A program made the position numbers and the translations under genes. This document shows, one piece after another, positions 1-6,639 of a stretch of 10,565 nucleotides of DNA. The notes beneath the pieces were generated by a model. That model had not been told where the DNA came from. It searched no databases and worked only from the letters and a program-made list of their open reading frames with translations. Position 1 is the stretch's first letter. The number at the start of each line of letters is the position of its first letter. This stretch comes from HGM20899 sp964615195 (GTDB lineage: Bacteria; Pseudomonadota; Gammaproteobacteria; Enterobacterales; Succinivibrionaceae). The DNA lies in the NCBI GenBank assembly GCA_964615195.1, contig CAZTNG010000076.1, positions 1-10,565 on the forward strand, read 5' to 3'.

Positions 1-90
1 ATGATCTGACAACCAAAAAGCATAGCTGTAAAATTCAACGTTTTTATGATGAGAAAGAATGTTAAGTTAAGCCTCGACGAGTATGATAGT

Positions 91-124
91 AAAAGAAACA
101 GGCATGATTTCTAAAAACATGCCT
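91..124 (-). terminator. Probable Rho-independent terminator of the thi operon
   Basis: On the minus strand a perfect 7-bp stem, AGGCATG with CATGCCT (plus-strand arms 100-106 and 118-124), closes an 11-nt loop and is followed by the T-rich tract GTTTCTTTT. It lies about 95 bases after the thiH stop with no gene between. The T tract is interrupted by a C, so efficiency may be moderate. Read on the plus strand the same hairpin has no T run behind it. Confidence 0.6.
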
Positions 125-148
125 AATTACTTATATAACAAGCTAAGC

Positions 149-167
149 TTAACATTAACAATGTTAA
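149..167. repeat. Short perfect inverted repeat downstream of thiH
   Basis: The 8-bp arms TTAACATT and AATGTTAA flank a 3-nt centre (149-156 and 160-167). It sits between the thiH stop and the hairpin terminator. The arms contain a single G-C pair and no T run follows in either direction. It may be an mRNA 3'-end hairpin or a protein-binding site; the sequence does not say which. Confidence 0.4.
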
Positions 168-220
168 CATAATTATACAAAAACTTAATTCAACTGTTAT
201 TCTAGAATCTGTATCTATTA

Positions 221-1345
221 TTAACCTAATAAAGAGCTTCTTGTTTCTCTAAAGATAGGTTCTAATCCATGTAAACGCAAAGCATCTGTCACTTCAGGAA
301 CCGAACGATCATCACTAATAATAAATTGTGGCAAATCATGTCGATCCACTGCATAACCACCAGGCTGAGTGCTTGAACCGGCACTAATAGCAGTAATTGC
401 TACTGGAACAATTGCATCTCTAAAGTGAGGTTTTTCACGAGTAGAAATGGAAATTTCAAGTTCATGATCAAATAACCTCCACGCACAAACACATTGCAAC
501 ATTTGCAGATCATTTACAGGTGATACAGGTTGAAAACCACCAGCTGCAGGTCTCAAACGAGGGAAAGATAAACTCATTCTTGTTTGCCAATAATGTTTAC
601 GCATATATTGCAAATGCATAGCTAACGCAATAGTATCAGCCTTCCATTCATAAAGACCTAAAAGTGCACCTATACCAACCTTATCAATGCCAGCATCACC
701 AAGTCTTTCAGGTGTCTCCATACGATAACGCATGTCTGTTTTTTTACCACTTAAATGATTTTCTCGATAGCAATCTGGATCATATGTCTCTTGATAAACC
801 ATTACAGCATCTACACCTAAAGTTTTTAATTCAGCATATTCATTTGTGTCTAGAGGTTGCACTTCTAATGACATATACGATGCATATTCAGCAACAATAG
901 GTAGCATTTCTCTAAAATAATCCATTCCACCTTTACGTTCATTTTCACCAGTTACTACAAGAATGTTCTCATATCCCAATTTCTTAATTGCCTCACACTC
1001 CATTCGTGTTTCATCGGCATTTAAAACTCTTCTAGGGAACTTATTATGAGCTGCGAACCCACAATAGCGACAATTGTTAGTACATAGATTGGTTAGATAT
1101 AAAGGTACGTACATACTTACACCATTACCAAAACGACGTCTTGTATACTTTTGTGCTAAAACGGCCATATCTGAAATGAAAGGTGTGGCAGCAGGAGATA
1201 CTAAAGCCATAAAATCACCTAAATCAAGAGGCTCATCATTTCTACTTTTAGCAATAGCTCTTAAAACTTCATTTTCTGTTTTAGAATCGACCTCTGGTAC
1301 AAATTTACCTATCTTTAAAGCTGTAATCTCATCATAAAAACTCAT
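221..1345 (-). CDS. thiH: 2-iminoacetate synthase ThiH (tyrosine lyase, radical SAM)
   Basis: ThiH cleaves tyrosine with SAM and a 4Fe-4S cluster to give p-cresol and dehydroglycine (2-iminoacetate), which ThiG uses for the thiazole ring. The protein has 374 residues, close to E. coli ThiH (about 377). The radical-SAM motif CX3CX2C is visible as C88, C92 and C95 in CTNNCRYCGF. The ATG at 1345 has an AGGAG Shine-Dalgarno 8 bases upstream that overlaps the end of thiG, and the thiG stop lies 5 bases before the ATG. It is the last gene of the operon. ThiH rather than the oxygen-using glycine oxidase ThiO is consistent with life at low oxygen (inference). No truncation is seen and the identification is firm. 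Confidence 0.96.
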   Translation of the reverse strand: MSFYDEITALKIGKFVPEVDSKTENEVLRAIAKSRNDEPLDLGDFMALVSPAATPFISDMAVLAQKYTRRRFGNGVSMYVPLYLTNLCTNNCRYCGFAAHNKFPRRVLNADETRMECEAIKKLGYENILVVTGENERKGGMDYFREMLPIVAEYASYMSLEVQPLDTNEYAELKTLGVDAVMVYQETYDPDCYRENHLSGKKTDMRYRMETPERLGDAGIDKVGIGALLGLYEWKADTIALAMHLQYMRKHYWQTRMSLSFPRLRPAAGGFQPVSPVNDLQMLQCVCAWRLFDHELEISISTREKPHFRDAIVPVAITAISAGSSTQPGGYAVDRHDLPQFIISDDRSVPEVTDALRLHGLEPIFRETRSSLLG

Positions 1346-1350
1346 TACTG

Positions 1351-2139
1351 CTACTCCTGGCCAATTTCTTTTAAAAATGCATCTAATGGACTAGTTGCAT
1401 GTGCAACTTCACTTACAACACCAAGACCTGCTAAATGTGCCATACGCCCTGCTTCTACAGCAAGCTTCATTGCCTTTGCCATAGCTATAGGATTTGAGGA
1501 AACGGATATTGCAGTATTAACTAAAACAGCATCTGCTCCAAGCTCCATTGCTTGTGCTGCTTGAGACGGTGCACCTATTCCTGCATCTACAACCACAGGA
1601 ACTTGCTTTTGCGCAATAATTATTTTTAGCATAGCTAAAGTAGTCAAACCTTGATTACTACCAATAGGTGCCCCTAAAGGCATAACCGCAGCAGCACCAG
1701 CTTCAGCAAGACGTATGCATAGAACTGGATCTGCATTACAATATGGCAATACTATATAACCTTGACTTGCTAATTCTTTTGTAGCAACTAATGTTTCCAC
1801 AGGATCAGGAAGTAAATAACGCTGATCAGGATGAACCTCAATTTTTATGAGGTTAGTTCCTAATGCTTCACGGGCAATATTTGCTGCAAAAATAGCTTCT
1901 TTGGCTGTTCTTGCTCCAGAAGTGTTTGGCAACAGTCTAACACCTAACTTTTTTAAAGCTGGTAATATTGCATCACTCTTATTACTAAAATCACAACGCT
2001 TAATAGCCATGGTAACAAGTTCTGAGCCTGACGCATGTACGGCTTCACTTAAGAGTGTAGAGCTTGCAAACTTACCGGTTCCAGTAAATAATCTAGATGA
2101 AAATTCCTCTGTACCAATAACTAATTTATCTTCTGTCAT
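1351..2139 (-). CDS. thiG: Thiazole synthase ThiG
   Basis: ThiG condenses 1-deoxy-D-xylulose 5-phosphate, dehydroglycine and sulfur delivered by ThiS thiocarboxylate into the thiazole phosphate moiety. The protein has 262 residues, normal for the family, with a (beta/alpha)8 barrel fold expected. Visible family signatures are the N-terminal SRLFTGTGKF, the PNTSGARTAKEA segment (about 71-82), K99 in NLIKIEVH as the likely Schiff-base lysine for DXP, and the glycine-rich VMPLGAPIGSNQG and VVDAGIGAPSQAA phosphate-site loops. The ATG at 2139 follows the thiS stop by one base and has a near-perfect Shine-Dalgarno made of the last codons of thiS, so its translation is probably coupled to that of its sulfur donor. 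ThiH, its functional partner in E. coli, follows directly. Confidence 0.96.
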   Translation of the reverse strand: MTEDKLVIGTEEFSSRLFTGTGKFASSTLLSEAVHASGSELVTMAIKRCDFSNKSDAILPALKKLGVRLLPNTSGARTAKEAIFAANIAREALGTNLIKIEVHPDQRYLLPDPVETLVATKELASQGYIVLPYCNADPVLCIRLAEAGAAAVMPLGAPIGSNQGLTTLAMLKIIIAQKQVPVVVDAGIGAPSQAAQAMELGADAVLVNTAISVSSNPIAMAKAMKLAVEAGRMAHLAGLGVVSEVAHATSPLDAFLKEIGQE

Positions 2140-2140
2140 T

Positions 2141-2338
2141 TTAACCTCCTGCCATTAATGCAAAAACTTCAATATCATCATCCTCATGAATTATCGTAGA
2201 CTCATGACTAGATTTTGGAATGATTTTACCGTTTACTGCCACGGCGTAGGCATCAGGTAATGAATTTAATTCCTGTAAAAAATCTTTTAAATTTTTACAA
2301 GAAGTAATCACTAACTTATCATTTAAATTTACACGCAT
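2141..2338 (-). CDS. thiS: Sulfur carrier protein ThiS
   Basis: ThiS is a small ubiquitin-like carrier. ThiF adenylates its C-terminal Gly-Gly, which then becomes a thiocarboxylate and donates sulfur to ThiG. The protein ends in ALMAGG, with the two terminal glycines required for activation. I choose the ATG at 2338, giving 65 residues (E. coli ThiS has 66). A TTG two codons upstream at 2344 is also open, but an AAGGA motif lies 9 bases before the ATG and only 3 before the TTG. The ATG overlaps the thiF stop by one base (TAATG), a classic coupling arrangement. Interior features fit the beta-grasp fold: an N-terminal strand, a leucine-rich helix with QELNSL, and the VAVNGKIIPKS strand. Confidence 0.94.
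   Translation of the reverse strand: MRVNLNDKLVITSCKNLKDFLQELNSLPDAYAVAVNGKIIPKSSHESTIIHEDDDIEVFALMAGG
2144..2150 (-). promoter_or_regulatory. Shine-Dalgarno of thiG inside the thiS Gly-Gly codons
   Basis: The minus-strand sequence AGGAGGT matches the anti-Shine-Dalgarno core fully and stands 4 bases before the thiG ATG (spacing TAAA). The same bases encode the obligatory C-terminal Gly-Gly of ThiS (GGA GGT) followed by TAA. It fixes the thiG start at 2139. Confidence 0.85.
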
Positions 2339-3075
2339 TAACAAAAATCCTTATGCTTAGCACAATTATCATCAGCACTAAGAGCATACCCTTTTAAGCA
2401 ACCATCACGTGATCTTAAGATTCTGCCATATAAAGCTGTAGGCATACCTCCTAAGAATTTTATTGCCTCTAATGCCAATGTTGTACCAATAAGACCTGCC
2501 GCAGGTCCTAGAATAAATGGCACGCTCTTTTTTACATTAGGTGTGTAGCCTAGACAATTCAAGCAACCATAATTCTTTATGTAATTAGCATCGCTATAAT
2601 CAAAAAACATAGCTATACCTTCTAAACCTTCTGCAGAACCAGCCATAAAAGGTAACCTATGCTTTAATGCAAAATTATTAGATAACGTCATAGTTTCAGC
2701 ATTATCTGTACAATCAATAATTAAATTTAATTTACTAGGATCAATATTACTAATATTTTTAAAGGTCAAAGCATCGCTAATAATCTCTATTTCTATACAA
2801 CTATTCAAAGAATTAAGTGTTCTTTTTGCGCACTCAGCCTTTGAAAATCCTATATCTTGCTCGCGATATAAAACCTGACGATGAAGATTATTTAAACTAA
2901 CAGTATCACCATCAGCAATTATAATTTTGCCTACACCTGCTCCAGTCAAATATAAAAGCAAAGGGGATCCTACTCCTCCTGCCCCAATAACTAATACTGT
3001 AGACTTAGCTATATGATCTTGGCTTAACAAATTTGAGCATTGTCTTTCATAGCGATTACTGCTTTGCAATTGCAT
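2338..3075 (-). CDS. thiF: ThiS adenylyltransferase ThiF (E1-like)
   Basis: ThiF activates the C-terminus of ThiS with ATP to give ThiS-AMP before sulfur transfer. From the ATG at 3075 the protein has 245 residues, normal for the family. Visible elements are R11 in the RYERQ motif, the nucleotide-binding GAGGVG (31-36), the acidic strand end IIIADGD, the NNLHRQ segment with R66, K79, and DCTDN with D124. These match adenylation-site residues of ThiF/MoeB. A CLNC pair (C171, C174) fits the first half of the structural zinc site. The second half is unusual: the last residues contain C238 and C245 spaced CX6C instead of CX2C. The position of the E. coli crossover cysteine (C184) appears to be Lys-Ser. 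The start overlaps the end of thiDE by 20 bases, with AAGGA 8 bases upstream; a TTG one codon earlier is less likely. HesA/MoeB are possible by family, but the neighbours decide for ThiF. Confidence 0.92.
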   Translation of the reverse strand: MQLQSSNRYERQCSNLLSQDHIAKSTVLVIGAGGVGSPLLLYLTGAGVGKIIIADGDTVSLNNLHRQVLYREQDIGFSKAECAKRTLNSLNSCIEIEIISDALTFKNISNIDPSKLNLIIDCTDNAETMTLSNNFALKHRLPFMAGSAEGLEGIAMFFDYSDANYIKNYGCLNCLGYTPNVKKSVPFILGPAAGLIGTTLALEAIKFLGGMPTALYGRILRSRDGCLKGYALSADDNCAKHKDFC

Positions 3076-4618
3076 CAAGCCATTCCTTACAGCTAGCAGC
3101 AGGATCCTCTGCTTGTGTGATTGCAGTAATTACAGCAACGCTTCCTACACCACTAGCTAATACATTAGTTAAATTACCTAGCTTTATGCCACCTATTGCC
3201 ACTGTAGGGAAGCTACTTGCTAAAAGCTGTACGTAACGCTTTAATCTAATTACACCTTGAGGTGCTGAAATCATTACTTTAGACTCTGTAGGGAATATGT
3301 GTCCTAGTGCTATATAACTAGGCTTAACTAATAATGCTCTACCAATTTCTGCATAGCCATGAGTTGAAACACCTAAGCGTAAACCTGCAAGTTTTATAGA
3401 AATAAGATTTGCAGTATTTAAATCACTCTGCCCTAAATGTACCCCATAAGCACCATACTTTATTGCGAGCTCCCAATAATCATCAATAAATACTAAAGCA
3501 TCGTATTTTTTGCCTAAAGCAACAGCTTTCTTAATTTCTGTTTCTAGTACCTTTTGACTTTCAGGATTTTTAATGCGAAGTTGCAAAGTTTTAACACCAG
3601 CTTTGCATAGACGCTCAATCCACTTTGAACTATCAACAACTACATAAAAGCCTAGTTTTGCAGGACATTCAAGAAAACCATCATCATCAATATTAAATTT
3701 AAAATCATCAATTTCTCTTGCTGATAAAGCCATTCTAGGGAAATACTTTATATTATATCCATATGCATCAGTATTAAAATTATGTAAACCATGACCTATA
3801 GGCTTTGCATTCTCTATACCTTGAGTAACATATGCTTTTGCAAAAGCAACAGCATCAGGTATATCAAATCCTAAGCCAAGCATTGCAGCAATAGAACTTG
3901 CGCAAGCGCAACCTGTACCATGTACTGAAAAATCTTTATCAGATCTACGATTTGTTTTATAACTTAAAAAGTATTTAGGTTTATCGTTATCAGCTGTATA
4001 TAGGGTATCAATAATTGCCCAATCAAAGCGATCTCGCCCCATTAAGTTCTTATAATCACTAATATGACCGCCCTTAATAAGTACAGACCTAGCGCCTAAA
4101 GACTGAAAATACTTGCTTATTTGCTCAATACTTTCTAAATAACTATCTAAAGAACTAACATCTATTTCAATATCACTTAAATATACAGCTTCCTTTATAT
4201 TTGGAGTAAACACTGTTGTTAAAGGTAATATTTTTGCTAACTTTTCTTTAAAATCAACCTTGCTTAAGCACGTTCCAACAGTTGCTATTGCTATAGGGTC
4301 CCAAACTACAGGTATATCATTTTCAACGTTATAGTTTTTCAAAAAACGTAAGATTACTTTAAGTATCTTTTTATTTGGAATTAATCCTAACTTTATAGCC
4401 TTAATCTCATAATCACTAGTTATTGCATCTAGCTGATCCTCTAAAAGACTTGGCTCTACAGCACCTATTGCACTGCAACTTTGAGTATTTTGCGCAGTTA
4501 CCGCTGTAACAGCACCCACTGCTGCCATGCCATTAGCTTGAATAGCTGCTAGATCTAGAGTCAAACCCGCACCATTACCGCTATCAGTTGCGGCAATTGT
4601 TAAAACTACACCAGCCAT
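3056..4618 (-). CDS. thiDE: Bifunctional HMP/HMP-P kinase - thiamine-phosphate synthase (ThiD-ThiE fusion)
   Basis: This is one 520-residue chain with two enzymes. Residues about 1-280 are a ThiD (ribokinase-like) domain that phosphorylates HMP-P to HMP-PP. It shows TAQNT (41-45) with the pyrimidine-binding Gln, KLGLI, the DP strand (107-108), KGGH (182-185), and the anion-hole motif HGTGC with C237 near the catalytic position. Residues about 281-320 are an acidic linker. Residues about 321-520 are a ThiE TIM barrel that joins HMP-PP and thiazole phosphate. Its signatures are QLRIK, FIDDYWELAIK, GVHLGQSDL, GLRLGVSTH, YIALGHIFPTESK and VAIGGI, closely matching E. coli ThiE. The first ThiD loop reads TDSGNGAGL instead of the usual TDPSGGAGI. 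The ATG is one base after the thiC stop and has AAGGA 8 bases upstream. The fusion takes the operon place held by thiE alone in E. coli, so no separate thiD is needed here. Confidence 0.94.
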   Translation of the reverse strand: MAGVVLTIAATDSGNGAGLTLDLAAIQANGMAAVGAVTAVTAQNTQSCSAIGAVEPSLLEDQLDAITSDYEIKAIKLGLIPNKKILKVILRFLKNYNVENDIPVVWDPIAIATVGTCLSKVDFKEKLAKILPLTTVFTPNIKEAVYLSDIEIDVSSLDSYLESIEQISKYFQSLGARSVLIKGGHISDYKNLMGRDRFDWAIIDTLYTADNDKPKYFLSYKTNRRSDKDFSVHGTGCACASSIAAMLGLGFDIPDAVAFAKAYVTQGIENAKPIGHGLHNFNTDAYGYNIKYFPRMALSAREIDDFKFNIDDDGFLECPAKLGFYVVVDSSKWIERLCKAGVKTLQLRIKNPESQKVLETEIKKAVALGKKYDALVFIDDYWELAIKYGAYGVHLGQSDLNTANLISIKLAGLRLGVSTHGYAEIGRALLVKPSYIALGHIFPTESKVMISAPQGVIRLKRYVQLLASSFPTVAIGGIKLGNLTNVLASGVGSVAVITAITQAEDPAASCKEWLDAIAKQ

Positions 4619-4619
4619 A

Positions 4620-6290
4620 TTACTTATCCTTATTAGCTTCTAAATCTTTAATTTGCTTACTAATTTTCATGGAACAAAATTTTGGACCACACATAGAACA
4701 AAATTCTGAATTGAGATGACATTCCTGTGGCAAATCTTCATTATGGAACTTTTCTGCTAGTGCAGGATTAATGCTTAATGCAAATTGATCTTTCCAACGA
4801 AATTCAAAGCGTGCTTTACTCATTGCATTATCCCAAGCTACAGCACCAGGATGGCTCTTTGCCAAATCGGCAGCATGAGCTGCTATCTTATAAGCCATTA
4901 AACCTTCACGTACATCATCTCGTTTAGGCAAGCCTAAATGTTCTTTTGGTGTAACGTAGCAAAGCATAGCTGTACCAAACCAGCCAATCATTGCTGCACC
5001 GATTCCTGAAGTAAAATGATCATAACCAGGAGCTACATCAGTTACTATTGGTCCTAAAGTATAAAAAGGAGCCTCATGGCAATACTTAAGTTGCATATCC
5101 ATGTTCTCTTTAATCTTATTCAATGGTACATGACCAGGACCTTCAATTAAAACTTGTACACCTTTTGCCCATGCACGCTCAGTAAGCTCACCTAAAACTT
5201 TAAGTTCGCTAAATTGCGCTTCATCGTTTGCGTCATAAATTGAACCTGGACGCAAACCATCTCCTAAAGATATAGCCACATCATATTTAGCACAAATATC
5301 GCAAATCTCATCAAAATTTGTATACAAAAAGCTTTCTGTATTATGGTCTAAACACCATTTAGCTATAATAGAGCCTCCACGCGAAACAATTCCTGTTAAG
5401 CGCTTAGCTGCAAGAAATACAAAATCTTTTAATAAACCAGCATGAATTGTAAAGTAATCAACTCCTTGCTCAGCCTGTTCAATTAATGTTTCCTTAAAAA
5501 CCTCAAAAGAAAGGTTCTCTGCTACACCATTAACTTTTTCTAATGCTTGATATAAAGGAACTGTACCGATTGGTACCGGAGAATTTCTGATAATCCATTC
5601 ACGAGTTTCGTGAATATTTGCACCAGTACTTAAATCCATAACTGTATCTGCACCATAAATTGTGCTGAAAACCATCTTTTCTACTTCTTCAGCAATAGAT
5701 GAACTTATAGCTGAATTACCTATATTAGAGTTAATTTTTACTTTAAAGCGACGTCCAATAATCATAGGCTCTGCTTCTGGATGGTTAATATTAGCAGGAA
5801 TTACTGCACGACCTAAGGCAACCTCATCTCGAACCATTTCTGCTGTAAAATAATCATGTTCACACCCAATATTTTCACGAGCTGCTATGTACTCCATTTC
5901 GGGAGTAATAATGCCCGCTTTAGCCATTGAAAGTTGGGTTGCGACCTTTGTAGAAATTCTGGTCTTTTTGGGAGAAGTAATACCGAATGCAGTTTGGCTT
6001 TCTTTTATTACAACTAAATCATCTCTATCTTTTAACCATTGCTCACGAATTAATGGCAATCCCTTAGTGACATCTAGTTCAGCTTTTGTATCACCATAAA
6101 ATCCTGCAGTATCATAAAGATCTACACTTTCACCATTTGAAAGTACAATACGACGCATTGGAACCGAATAATCATGATTTAAGAGCTGACGATAGCATCT
6201 TTCTGAATTTGGATAGGCAAAGCCTTGAAGTGATTGTAATCTAGAACGAGCCTCTAGCTCTGCATGCTGGCGTTTTTCAATAACTGACAT
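4620..6290 (-). CDS. thiC: Phosphomethylpyrimidine synthase ThiC (radical SAM)
   Basis: ThiC rearranges aminoimidazole ribotide into HMP-P, the committed step of the pyrimidine branch, with SAM and a 4Fe-4S cluster. From the ATG at 6290 it has 556 residues, shorter than E. coli ThiC (about 631): a segment after the N-terminal VPMRRI stretch and part of the next region are condensed. The core is intact, with GIITPEMEYIA, KINSNIGNSA, TIHAG, SRGGSI, SLGDGLRPG, EGPGHVP, VAPGYDHFTSGIG and PKEHLGLP. The late cluster motif CX2CX4C is present as C531, C534 and C539. A TTG at 6305 is in frame but has no ribosome-binding site. The ATG has only a weak GAG(A) 10 bases upstream, so initiation may depend on leader structure. 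It is the first gene of the operon, controlled by the upstream TPP riboswitch. Confidence 0.96.
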   Translation of the reverse strand: MSVIEKRQHAELEARSRLQSLQGFAYPNSERCYRQLLNHDYSVPMRRIVLSNGESVDLYDTAGFYGDTKAELDVTKGLPLIREQWLKDRDDLVVIKESQTAFGITSPKKTRISTKVATQLSMAKAGIITPEMEYIAARENIGCEHDYFTAEMVRDEVALGRAVIPANINHPEAEPMIIGRRFKVKINSNIGNSAISSSIAEEVEKMVFSTIYGADTVMDLSTGANIHETREWIIRNSPVPIGTVPLYQALEKVNGVAENLSFEVFKETLIEQAEQGVDYFTIHAGLLKDFVFLAAKRLTGIVSRGGSIIAKWCLDHNTESFLYTNFDEICDICAKYDVAISLGDGLRPGSIYDANDEAQFSELKVLGELTERAWAKGVQVLIEGPGHVPLNKIKENMDMQLKYCHEAPFYTLGPIVTDVAPGYDHFTSGIGAAMIGWFGTAMLCYVTPKEHLGLPKRDDVREGLMAYKIAAHAADLAKSHPGAVAWDNAMSKARFEFRWKDQFALSINPALAEKFHNEDLPQECHLNSEFCSMCGPKFCSMKISKQIKDLEANKDK

Positions 6291-6319
6291 ATATCGTATT
6301 CTCAATCAAATTAATATAC

Positions 6320-6336
6320 GCCTGTCAGCACCGACA
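6320..6336 (-). promoter_or_regulatory. Candidate riboswitch expression-platform segment
   Basis: Between the aptamer and thiC the RNA segment CUGACAGGC (plus strand 6320-6328) can pair over 9 bp, with one G-U, with GCCUGUCGG at 6428-6436, which contains the 5' strand of aptamer P1 and part of P2. The same region can instead form a local 5-bp hairpin UGUCG/UGACA with loop GUGC (6323-6336). These states are mutually exclusive. No U tract follows the local hairpin, so it is not a standard terminator. This is an inference from complementarity only. Confidence 0.5.
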
Positions 6337-6355
6337 ATTAATGCAAGACATTGTT

Positions 6356-6434
6356 CTGTTTCCTTCGCAAGCATTATCTTGAGCAGGTTTACGGATTTCA
6401 CAAAGGTGATCTCAGCCGCTAGGCACTCCGACAG
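6356..6434 (-). promoter_or_regulatory. TPP riboswitch (THI element) controlling the thi operon
   Basis: This leader element binds thiamine pyrophosphate and lowers expression of thiC and the downstream genes. On the minus strand the conserved blocks are GGAGUGCC, CUGAGA (6410-6415) and ACCUGCUCAAGAUAAUGC followed by UUGCGAAGGAA, an aligned match to the E. coli thiM/thiC aptamers. Pairings I can draw are P1 CUGU/ACAG, P2 CGGA/UCCG, P3 GCC/GGC with loop UAGC, P4 CCU/AGG and P5 CAAG/CUUG. P5 differs from E. coli CUGG/CCAG by compensating changes, which supports the fold. An optional extra hairpin UCAC-CUUU-GUGA (6398-6409) lies between CUGAGA and the P2 3' strand. The aptamer begins about 10 bases after the predicted transcription start and lies 65 bases upstream of the thiC ATG. 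Confidence 0.95.
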
Positions 6435-6452
6435 GCAATTAGTATTATGAAT

Positions 6453-6481
6453 ATTATGCAAGTTTTTGAGCAATAAAGCAA
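6453..6481 (-). promoter_or_regulatory. Candidate sigma-70 promoter of the thi operon
   Basis: The minus strand has TTGCTT (6476-6481), a 17-base spacer and CATAAT (6453-6458, five of six matches to TATAAT). The predicted start near 6446 would place the whole aptamer at the 5' end of the transcript, as expected for a riboswitch leader. A second CATAAT at 6444-6449 with TTGCTC 18 bases upstream is an overlapping alternative. Confidence 0.5.
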
Positions 6482-6569
6482 ACCCTATGTTTACTATAAA
6501 TTCTTTTACATTAACTTATCATAACAAGGTTATTAATTAAGAACTAAAAAACTGAATTTAAAGGTAATT

Positions 6570-6603
6570 AAGTTCACCATCTAAAAAATGGGAACTTGTT
6601 TTT
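6570..6603 (+). terminator. Terminator-like hairpin upstream of the 6640 gene
   Basis: On the plus strand AAGTTC[A]CCAT (6570-6580) pairs with ATGGGAACTT (6588-6597) over 10 bp with one bulged A and a 7-nt loop. G and five T follow (6599-6603). This is the form of an intrinsic terminator, but no gene lies upstream on this strand. It could end a short RNA, attenuate the following gene, or be an operator-like palindrome. On the minus strand no T run follows. Confidence 0.5.
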
Positions 6604-6639
6604 AAAGCTATAAAAAACTAAAATGTTTTAAACACGAAT

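Noticed and set aside
3..65. Open stretch on the plus strand ending in TAA at 63-65 that could be the tail of a gene entering from the left (20 residues ending DEKEC)
   Set aside because: Too short to identify and without any recognisable motif; other frames are also open for a few codons. It may be real, but the window does not support a call.
46..114. Small plus-strand ORF of 22 codons starting ATGATG
   Set aside because: No Shine-Dalgarno upstream, and it runs into the operon terminator hairpin.
664..900. Plus-strand open frames opposite thiH, thiG, thiDE and thiC
   Set aside because: They lie wholly opposite well-identified genes, have no ribosome-binding sites and give no recognisable protein.
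2339..2344. TTG start two codons upstream for thiS (and a TTG one codon upstream for thiF at 3078, and a TTG at 6305 for thiC)
   Set aside because: In each case a downstream ATG gives the normal family length. For thiS and thiF the ATG also has the better ribosome-binding-site spacing; the thiC TTG has no ribosome-binding site at all.
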